Shown in pieces: positions 57,174 to 64,000 of a DNA stretch of 64,000 nt (the first letter of the stretch is position 1; every line of letters begins with the position of its first letter). This DNA comes from Xiphydria camelus (Eukaryota > Arthropoda > Insecta > Hymenoptera > Xiphydriidae). The translations under genes and the position numbers were made by a program. Location of the stretch: the NCBI GenBank assembly GCA_963678675.1, contig OY783200.1, positions 12,562,786-12,626,785 on the forward strand, written 5' to 3'. Under the pieces are notes generated by a model, which had not been told where the DNA came from, searched no databases, and saw nothing but the letters and a program-made list of their open reading frames with translations.

Positions 57174-59703
57174 GGGGAGACCGGGGCTATGGGGCCACCC
57201 CGGGAAATGAGGCCACCCCTACTATTTTAAAAGCGGCGCTTCTATTTTCATCAAAATGTAGTGCTGCCACCTGATATAAGTACGAGTAACTAGTATATTG
57301 AATACTGCGGCCGTATCAGCTATGGTAACGATTTTATGAGACCAATTGATAAATATTAAGTTTCGATCTATTTGTAACTACATGAAAAAGTATGTATATA
57401 AATAATTTGTTTAAAGATATTGAGATTAAACTTTTTCTGCCTATTGTTAGTTTACTAGAAGACAGATTAATATGCATTTGATTGTTTAGATAAGTATTGC
57501 AGGTTATGTTATTGTGACGTTTCTAAATGCTAGCGTTATGGGGCAATGAGGCCAGAGGGTGGCCTGATTACCCCATTTCTAGTAATACGCAAAACATAAG
57601 TTTCGGGACTTACTAGTTACAGTTTTATGTGTTTTTTGTATTGTTTTTAGATGGTTCGAAGTTACAAAAGAATCACAAATAAAGCCACTTGGACTAAGGA
57701 ATCGATAACAGAGGCTTGTGCACAAGTGGCTAGTGGCAGAAGTGTCAAAAGTGTAGCGAAGGCTTTTGGCATACCAAGGACCACTCTTCGAAATCATATT
57801 AAGACAAAAGGAGTTCCTCGAGGCCCTAAAATGGGAAAACCACCAGTCTTTAATGTCATGCAGGAAAACGAATTAAGAAGTCATATTTTATTGCTGGCAA
57901 AATTATATTTTGGTGTTACGCCCCATCAAATAAAACGAATTGCTTACGAATATGCCGAAAAAAACAATATTACAAACAATTTTAATAAAGATACCAAACT
58001 TGCTGGTGAGGGATGGCTTTCCGGCTTCTTAAAGCGTTGTGGAAATGTGTCTTTAAGAAAGCCAGAACACACAAGCCTCAGTAGAATACTAGGCTTCAAT
58101 AAGGTTGATGTTTCGAAATTTTACAACAACCTTGAAGAAGTGTATGATAAACATAAATTTCCTGCATCTCGTGTTTTCAATTGTGATGAAACAGGTATCA
58201 ATACAGTTGGTAATGCAGTAAAAATACTTGCAAAGAAAGGCCAAAAACAAGTTGGACTTATTTCAAGTGCTGAGAGGGGAACTAATACCACAGTGATATG
58301 CTGCTTCAGTGCTGGGGGATTTTATGTTCCTCCGATGTTTATTTTTAAACGCCAAAGAATGACACCGCTGTTAGAGAAGAACGGGCCTCCAGATGCCATT
58401 TATACTTGTTCTAAGTCTGGCTGGATAACTGAAGAGTTGTTTGTAAAATGGCTCGAGCACTTCCAGAAGACTACAAAATGTACAATAGAGGAACCAGTTC
58501 TATTAGTGCTTGATAACCACTCAAGCCATATTTCTCTATCGGCTTACATTTTCTGTAAAACCAATGGAATTATCATGGTATCTCTACCACCGCACACTTC
58601 ACATCGCATCCAACCCCTCGATGTTGTCTTTTTTGGACCGCTAAAGAAGGCAATAAATTGTGAAATAGATCTTCATCTTAAAAATAGACAATATGAGAGA
58701 CTCGGTCAATATGACGTTGCTTCTATTTTCAAATCTGCCTATGGAAGGGTGTCTTCAGTGGAAAAAGCTGTAAAAGGTTTCCAATGTACTGGAATTTTCC
58801 CATTGAATCCAAATGTGTTTGATGAGACTGATTTTACAGCACCAGCTGAAGATTTGGAGTTGACAGTTTCTACAGCTGAAATTGCTCCGCTTTCTGAGCC
58901 TTCAACTGTAGAAGCTGTCGCCGTCGCTGGACCATCAAATCTGCAAGTTGCCCCTGCGGTTCTGAATATCGCTGTAGACAGTTGCAAATCATCCCCAGTT
59001 ACGGTAGCGGAAATAACACCCATTCCAAGAAGAATCAAGAAGATAAAGCATATCCGAAAGAAAGGCTCTTCCCAAATCCTAACATCAACACTAATTAAGG
59101 AACAACTCATTGAGAAAAGCTCAACGAAAGAAAAGAAAGCAAAAAACATTGTAGAAAAAAAGAAAATATTGAAAGCTAAAAAGAAGGTATTTAGTAGCTC
59201 CTCGTCCAACACTTCAGCTGAAGTGGAGTTAGATGATGAAGGATTGAGGGATCAGGACTCTACCGATGATGAAATTTGCATTTTATGTGGTGATTTTGGA
59301 AAGGATCGCGAGACTTGGTTTAGGTGCACCTTATGTGGAAAGTGGGCACACAAAGAATGCAGTGGAGTAGAAAAGGCTAAATCTTATATTTGTGACTATT
59401 GTAAACTTAATTAATAAATACACTCCCTCTTCGTTTGATTTAAAATTGTGTTTATAATATTTGGGATTATGAGGCCAGGGATGGCTCCATTGCCCCAGAC
59501 CATGGGGCTATGAGGCCACTTCCAAAATTCATATTTTTCAATTGTAAGGTACATAATACTATGAACTGTCACATACTATAGATACAGAATGATAGCTAAT
59601 GTTTTCCACTTTAACTTTGTCGAGAAACCATATCAAAATTTACATAGCTGGAAATATATATTCAAGGGTTCTCTTAAGGTGGCCCCATAGCCCCGGTCTC
59701 CCC
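57174..59703. mobile_element. pogo-type DNA transposon, complete
   Basis: A 26-bp perfect inverted repeat beginning GGGGAGACCGGGGCTATGGG, with TA at 57172-57173 and 59704-59705. Subterminal words ATGAGGCCA and ATGGGGC recur near both ends (57540-57575 and 59462-59520). It encodes one open transposase. Confidence 0.95.
57651..59414 (+). CDS. pogo/Tigger-like transposase with PHD-type finger
   Basis: 587 codons, one exon. ATG 57651 follows TTGTTTTTAG, so a 5'-UTR intron is possible. N-terminal psq/CENP-B-like helix-turn-helix (SVKSVAKAFGIPRTTLRNHI, about 31-50), a second DNA-binding segment (about 65-145), then a DDE_1 domain with FNCDETG (D179), LLVLDNHSSH (D288) and RIQPLDVVFF (D324), giving DD35D. 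The C-terminal third is Ser/Pro/Lys-rich with basic clusters (RRIKKIKHIRKK) and ends in a Cys/His cluster CILCGDF, CTLCGKWAHKEC, CDYC, like a PHD finger (about 543-585). All acidic residues are present and no stop is seen, so it is likely functional or recently so. Such fingers occur in some jerky/pogo-derived proteins. Confidence 0.92.
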   Translation: MVRSYKRITNKATWTKESITEACAQVASGRSVKSVAKAFGIPRTTLRNHIKTKGVPRGPKMGKPPVFNVMQENELRSHILLLAKLYFGVTPHQIKRIAYEYAEKNNITNNFNKDTKLAGEGWLSGFLKRCGNVSLRKPEHTSLSRILGFNKVDVSKFYNNLEEVYDKHKFPASRVFNCDETGINTVGNAVKILAKKGQKQVGLISSAERGTNTTVICCFSAGGFYVPPMFIFKRQRMTPLLEKNGPPDAIYTCSKSGWITEELFVKWLEHFQKTTKCTIEEPVLLVLDNHSSHISLSAYIFCKTNGIIMVSLPPHTSHRIQPLDVVFFGPLKKAINCEIDLHLKNRQYERLGQYDVASIFKSAYGRVSSVEKAVKGFQCTGIFPLNPNVFDETDFTAPAEDLELTVSTAEIAPLSEPSTVEAVAVAGPSNLQVAPAVLNIAVDSCKSSPVTVAEITPIPRRIKKIKHIRKKGSSQILTSTLIKEQLIEKSSTKEKKAKNIVEKKKILKAKKKVFSSSSSNTSAEVELDDEGLRDQDSTDDEICILCGDFGKDRETWFRCTLCGKWAHKECSGVEKAKSYICDYCKLN

Positions 59704-59961
59704 TACTTTGTTTACGTTACATGGTTATCTTGACATTCGGTACGTAACGACGGCCATCTTAGGAAGAACGAAACGCAACCATACGGTGGTGTCCGACGCG
59801 AATAAAAATTCCGTAAGGCGTCGGCGAATAGACCAATCAGGATCAAGTGTTCCGTTGTGGCAAAAACTCGCACTCCGGATCCTCACTGTGGCATCAGTGT
59901 AACGTCACTCAGTGACGCCACCGCGTGACGCTTGGGTGAAAGTCACGCTTGGTTATCGGGG

Positions 59962-60549
59962 AAGACAAATGTGTCATCCCCACTCTAGCGCTCTCGACCG
60001 TGCCCCGCTCCAGCGCTCTCGACCGTGCGTAGTAGACTGAGAGCGGGTATGGGTGATGGTACTATGTAGTGGTACGGGTGGTGAGGCAGCCATGCGGGAC
60101 GAATACGAGCTCGAAGAAAGAACTCTTTATTCGGTGAGAATTGAACGATACAAATGCGTATGATCGGTGTGAACGGCTTGGCTACTCTGGCGCGTCTCCT
60201 CGCGCCGGTGGCGTCGTTCGCGGAGAATGGGGGGGGGGGGGGGGCGACTTATTCTATAAATCAAGTAAACGTCTCGCGATTTATCAATATAATTTGGGGT
60301 TGTTCAGTGAACTATTAATCAACTGCCAGAAGTCAATTAGGGAGACATACATAAGTTAATAATTTTATTGATGAAAAGATATGACGACTAATTTTATTTC
60401 TATTAAAATAATATTAAGAATGTTAAATATTCGTAGAATATCATTATCATGTTTGAACTTCCAGTATAACCTTAATGTATGATGTTCTCTCTGTGGAATG
60501 AAAATTTTTTTCATTTACGTTTGAAAATCTTTCCATTGAGTCACGCGAC
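59962..60549. other. non-coding, with a poly-G run
   Basis: A 16-base G run at 60229-60244. No gene seen. The 72-codon frame across the G run is not credible. Confidence 0.5.
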
Positions 60550-60747
60550 ATAAAAATGCAGGATACAACATCAGTTTTGGAAAAACACACGATCAGGATG
60601 ATTCCAGAAATTTAGCTGCATTTATCGCTGCTCTTAATACAGAATATCCTTTCAGTTGCTTGGAAATTAAGGAAAATTTTTATTTAATATTAAAACAGGT
60701 CGTCGTGCATCGGAACCTGTGACTGATTTTATTTTACACGTACCGTA

Positions 60748-61148
60748 TGTCCCAGGAAAATTCGAGCAAATGCCGATACCTATGGCCGATAACTTGAAAT
60801 TTGACTTCGGCAGTGTTTGCCGACGGTCGAAAATTTGATAGTTGGAGTTGGCTTGAGAAGAGTGCGCTATGTGTGCTGCGTGAGAGCGAAAAGTATCAAA
60901 TGTCTGATTTCCCGATAGCTGTCAATTCGGGAGATCCAAGTATTGAATAACAGATGAAACACTTCGCTCTCTCGAATTGATAGCTATCGGGAAATCAGAC
61001 GTTTGAAATTTTTCGCTCTCACGCAGCACACACAGCGCACTTTTCTCAAGCCAACTCCATCAAATTTTCGACCGTCAGCAAACACTGCCGAAGTCAAATT
61101 TCAAGTTATCGGCCATAGATATCGGCACTTGCTCGAATTCTCCTGGGA
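60748..61148. mobile_element. palindromic MITE in copy 2
   Basis: TCCCAGGAAAATTCGAGCAA to inverse at 61148, arms about 185 bases with few mismatches. It sits between codons of the family frame (LHVPY and SVEENG), with TA on the right and TATG on the left. Confidence 0.85.
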
Positions 61149-61875
61149 TATTCGGTAGAAGAAAATGGACGGGCAATGCAAGACTCATTTATATCCAAAT
61201 GTTCGCAAGACGTTAGCAGATTCGAACTACCAATCAAACAAAATAACATTTTAAATTTTGCGAGCTGTAATAACAAACAAAAAGTAACAATTAATAATAA
61301 AGTACGCGAGGTTTGTACGCAACATGATCTGTTAGGTATATCAATGAAGGAGGCAGCGGATATCGAAAAAAATGATTTCGTATCCCATGTCTCCGATACC
61401 CACATCATTATGTCACTTAGATGGCACTATTTGTAAGACATATAAATCTGCGTTACTAATAAATTTCCGACATGACAGTATGTTACCTCCCGCAATCGAT
61501 GTCGTAATTGTTGATGGATTTTTGATGTGAAACATCTAATGTGCCGCGCTACGGCGGTGAAAACGGCTGTGTTAGCATGGCGATATCGCTACTCCTGGCA
61601 TCGCAGGCATGGCAAAACTCGGGACGCATCGGCTCTCTCCGCCACGATTCGGCGGTCCCCTTTCCCCGAGCGCTAGCTTCACACTTACTATACTACACGC
61701 TCATTGTATCGGTGTACGAAGCAGTACGGAGCGTTCTCTATAGGGCTCGTGCATGCCCGAGTGGTGGCGCGGCAGTAGGCAATATGAGCCGTTGAAAGCC
61801 AGAATGGTCTAACAATAAGTCACATTTCATGTAAGCTGAGATTATTTGACTGCAAAGTTAAGTACAATTTGAAAA

Positions 61876-62019
61876 ATCTGTCTAGATGATACAAACAGAT
61901 ATTTTAAATCGTAAATATCTGTTTTGTATCGTCTAGACAGATCTAACCTCGAAATCGTGAATTTATGAATAATGGAAATTACTCACCATTATTTACAAAT
62001 TCACGATTTCGAGGTTAGA
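61876..62019. repeat. two adjacent perfect hairpins
   Basis: Hairpin 1, 61876-61942 (ATCTGTCTAGATGATACAAA with inverse). Hairpin 2, 61941-62019 (TCTAACCTCGAAATCGTGAA with inverse). They abut with a two-base overlap. Confidence 0.9.
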
Positions 62020-62197
62020 CTCTTCGACTTCCCGAATTGACATCAACTCTAACTACCGACTCGACTTCTAACGGTATAAATGACTCGAGTACCGACCAAG
62101 CACGGCCGAAGGTAAATTTCCAGGTCCCTGCAACTGTGCGGTTCTGCACGGGACATCCTGTACATCCAGCGTCTCAGATTCTGTCGCTAGTGACTTT

Positions 62198-62340
62198 CTA
62201 AAATGTCATTTTTAAACATATTAGCCAATGAACTCATTACTCTTCTCATGCCCTCATTAGCTACGGTGGCGTTTACCCTTATTAATGAAAGCATGAGGAC
62301 TGATTAATCATTGGTTAGTACGTTTAAAAATAACATTTTA
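62198..62340. repeat. imperfect fold-back
   Basis: TAAAATGTCATTTTTAAAC at the left against GTTTAAAAATAACATTTTA at the right. The inner arms pair around AACTCATTA/TAATGA. Confidence 0.7.
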
Positions 62341-62656
62341 AAAAACACAAAATGCGTCACGGGATGCCTGTTAGATGTGAATCATCGAAATTCTTCTTTG
62401 TAGAAAGTATGCGATAGGAAGGATGGACCACGCGTCCGTCGAAAGGATACGTGCGCCAGTGCGCATTTGTATTTATGACTGTGGTACTATTAAACGGTAC
62501 GAATCATTGTGTCTAATTCAAAAAGCTCATTTAGTTTACTCTCTCTTAACTCTACCATCGGTCGCTGTTCCGTCTCGCGATAAACGGAAGACAAAGAAGA
62601 ATTTCGATGTTTCACATCTAACAGGCGTTCTGTGACGCATTTTGTGTGTTTTTTTT
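62341..62656. mobile_element. TIR element, 316 bp
   Basis: AAAAACACAAAATGCGTCAC at the left and GTGACGCATTTTGTGTGTTT at the right. The repeats extend about 60 bases through TTAGATGTGAATCATCG. The 70-codon internal frame is not credible. Confidence 0.85.
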
Positions 62657-62980
62657 AATTCATCGTATTAAAGATGTGCCAAAGTCGTTCGGCAATATTT
62701 CAAAGAAAATTCTACAAATTCTATACAGTTATGGAACTCCACGTGTACATATAGTTTTTGATCGGTATTCTCGGCCTTCTATCAAAGATTACGAGAGTTC
62801 GTTGCGAGGAGGTTTCAACACTGATTACGAGTTCGTCATATCTGGTCCAAAACAAGCTAGACCAACTGACTTTTCGAAAGAACTTCGAAATGATAAATTC
62901 AAATAAGCTTTAGTCGTTTTTCTGATTTCACACTAGCAAACTCGAGAAGTAGGTACCTTTATTGGTAACAAAAATCTCTA

Positions 62981-63468
62981 TATATTAAGTATATAAAATA
63001 GTTTTTCGGATCGACGATCGACTCCAAACTCCATCCCCCACAAATCGCCTACCGGCCAGCGCGCCACCGCCGCCGCTATCCTCCTACACCTCCACCCTCA
63101 CCTTCCCCCTCCCCTCCCCTCCCCTCCCTTCCCCTCCTCCTCCTTTCCTCCTCCTCCCCTCATCCTCCTCCTCCTCCTCCTCCTCCTCCGGAGTAGTTCA
63201 AGAAACTCATTGTGATGCTCTCGTGTTAAGAATCCTGCAATATAAACGAAATCATTTGTGGGATTGGAAATGGAACTCGTCCTTGGTGTAAGTTTTGCAT
63301 CTTTAATCGAACTCAAGCTAATAAAAATACAGTTGTGATATGACGCACTCGCGCGTCGTGCAAAAGCTCCCAATTTTCTCGACGTTATTTTTCGACGTTA
63401 CTACTCGTGAGCTGCGCTGCGACGAGACGAGACTGCACAGGCCGTGAACGCCCGGTAGCCAGTTAGAC
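62981..63468. other. non-coding with (CCT)n tract
   Basis: 63080-63190 is almost pure pyrimidine (CCTCC and CTCCT repeats). The rest is probably the 3' end of the BEL/Pao element read on the minus strand, perhaps its LTR. No second LTR copy lies in the window. Confidence 0.5.
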
Positions 63469-64000
63469 TCATGGGCGAGAACGCACAGCGGCGGGTTGAT
63501 CGTCCGGACGCGGTGGGTACGACTCGGTCGGTATAGTACCTTCGCGCACTCCGGTATTCTCGTAGGACGAGCGCGCTGCATCGTTAACCTCCAATACCGT
63601 CACCGACATACCGCCCACTAAATTAGGCACGCTAATTTGCTTATCGTTATTAGAAGTTACAAGCAATTTACATAATTTAGCAATTGCTCTTTTGAACAGT
63701 CCGCTAGCGATACGAACGGTGACCACACGGACCAAATTGTCACTGCCAGGATGCAACTCCACTATTCGTCCCAATCTCCACTTTAAAGGCGGGAGATTTT
63801 CGTCTTGGAGCGTAACCAAGTCTCCGATTTGGAGATTGTTTTGTTTCGCCTTCCATTTACTTCGATCTTGTAAATCGGCCAGGTATTCGGCCGCCCACCA
63901 TTTCCAACAATTTTGTAGCACATTTTGAATTAGGCGCCAACGATTCAAGCGATTGAGAGGTGTGTCCGTTTTATCGGCGTCCGGAAGACATGTCAATGAA
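63469..64000 (-). CDS. BEL/Pao polyprotein C-terminus, partial
   Basis: An open frame on the minus strand reaching the right edge of the window. LNRWRLIQNVLQNCWKWWAA, EYLADLQDRSKW, IGDLVTLQDENLPPLKWRLG and RIVELHPGSDNLVRVVTVR form the conserved domain following the integrase in BEL/Pao pol (annotated DUF5641 in many proteins). The stop is at 63469. Catalytic parts lie outside the window. Insect BEL/Pao retrotransposon, no defect in the visible part. Confidence 0.88.
   Translation of the reverse strand, partial: SLTCLPDADKTDTPLNRLNRWRLIQNVLQNCWKWWAAEYLADLQDRSKWKAKQNNLQIGDLVTLQDENLPPLKWRLGRIVELHPGSDNLVRVVTVRIASGLFKRAIAKLCKLLVTSNNDKQISVPNLVGGMSVTVLEVNDAARSSYENTGVREGTIPTESYPPRPDDQPAAVRSRP

Larger units (their letters stand above)
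56088..59961. mobile_element. outer element with CCCCGATA ends
   Basis: CCCCGATAGCCAGGTG at 56088 and inverse CTTGGTTATCGGGG at 59961. Words CACAGTG/CACTGTG and GTCACG recur inside both ends. The palindrome and the pogo element are inside it. Boundaries are plausible but the duplication is unclear. Confidence 0.45.
61530..62655. mobile_element. 1.1-kb composite insert in copy 2
   Basis: It separates VDGFLM from IHRIKDVP. The first 300 bases (61540-61830) are GC-rich and unknown. Then come two adjacent hairpins, one imperfect fold-back and a TIR element, listed separately. No coding. Confidence 0.6.
60550..62980 (+). pseudogene. zinc/PIN-like multi-copy family, copy 2
   Basis: Pieces align in order with copy 1 residues of about 170-440: AAFIAALNTEYPFSC (60620), TGRRASEPVTDFILHV (60700), a MITE, SVEENGRAMQDSFISKC (61155) and ELPIKQNNILNFAS, a shifted CHLDGTICKTYKSALL (about 61420), VDGFLM (61515), a 1.1-kb insert, then IHRIKDVPKSFGN (62665), IVFDRYSRPSIKDY (62755), and after an in-frame TAA at 62907, FIGNKNLYI (62965). 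The N-terminus and the EEAD/DTD part are missing. At least two frameshifts and three stops. It lacks introns in the region seen, as does copy 1 there. Confidence 0.75.

Noticed and set aside
58739..59212. 157-codon minus-strand frame
   Set aside because: Antisense shadow of the pogo transposase C-terminal third.
63098..63373. Poly-Arg/Gly frame
   Set aside because: Translation of the CCT/CTCCT simple repeat.

Overview
The window is eukaryotic and looks like a transposon-dense, non-genic stretch of an insect genome, with hymenopteran (ant-like) as my best guess. The evidence is GT-AG introns, no operons or bacterial gene spacing, moderate AT richness, and a mix of PIF/Harbinger, pogo, piggyBac, Ty3/gypsy and BEL/Pao elements with many fold-back MITEs. 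I see no ordinary single-copy host gene, no rRNA and no CRISPR. There is one tRNA-like sequence.

Layout. 1-15 kb: a decayed copy (copy 1) of a multi-exon, multi-copy unnamed gene family with two zinc-binding modules and a C-terminal region carrying FEN1/PIN-like acidic motifs (1194-4568 and 12341-14731). It is split by a 7.8-kb nest: an RTE-like tail with a 129-bp tandem array, in that a piggyBac-type element (TTAA at 4627 and 11447), and in that a young Ty3/gypsy element (LTRs 4905-5224 and 10276-10595, GATG duplication). 15.5-27.7 kb: an older gypsy element on the minus strand (27427 down to 16283), cut by a 6.7-kb element with 331-bp terminal inverted repeats (17158-23874). That element carries a third, truncated copy of the zinc/PIN-like family (17490-18227) and several nested non-autonomous elements. 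28-45 kb: 447-bp satellite-like units, a broken DDE transposase (29211-30896), a MADF exon, large inverted repeats, AACTTTTATTAGG-type MITEs, two elements ending in CCCAGGTAG, a broken Harbinger transposase (40420-43274) and a 1.1-kb piggyBac-type element. 45.9-51.3 kb: a two-gene PIF/Harbinger element whose transposase (five exons, 384 aa) and SANT/Myb-like partner (three exons, 276 aa) both splice to open frames. 51.9-55.1 kb: a second two-gene Harbinger element with TTA duplications and a frameshifted transposase. 56-60 kb: a complete-looking pogo element (57174-59703) inside the arm of a palindrome, itself inside a larger element. 60.5-63 kb: copy 2 of the zinc/PIN-like family, riddled with MITEs. 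The right edge holds the C-terminal part of a BEL/Pao polyprotein.

Working relationships. The genes are transposon machinery: transposases acting on their own terminal repeats, Harbinger partner proteins with SANT or MADF DNA-binding domains, and gag-pol polyproteins. The points most worth following are the unnamed zinc/PIN-like family (three copies in 64 kb), the gypsy gag-pol junction (one in-frame UGA followed by CUA, a known readthrough context), and the two apparently intact DNA transposons.
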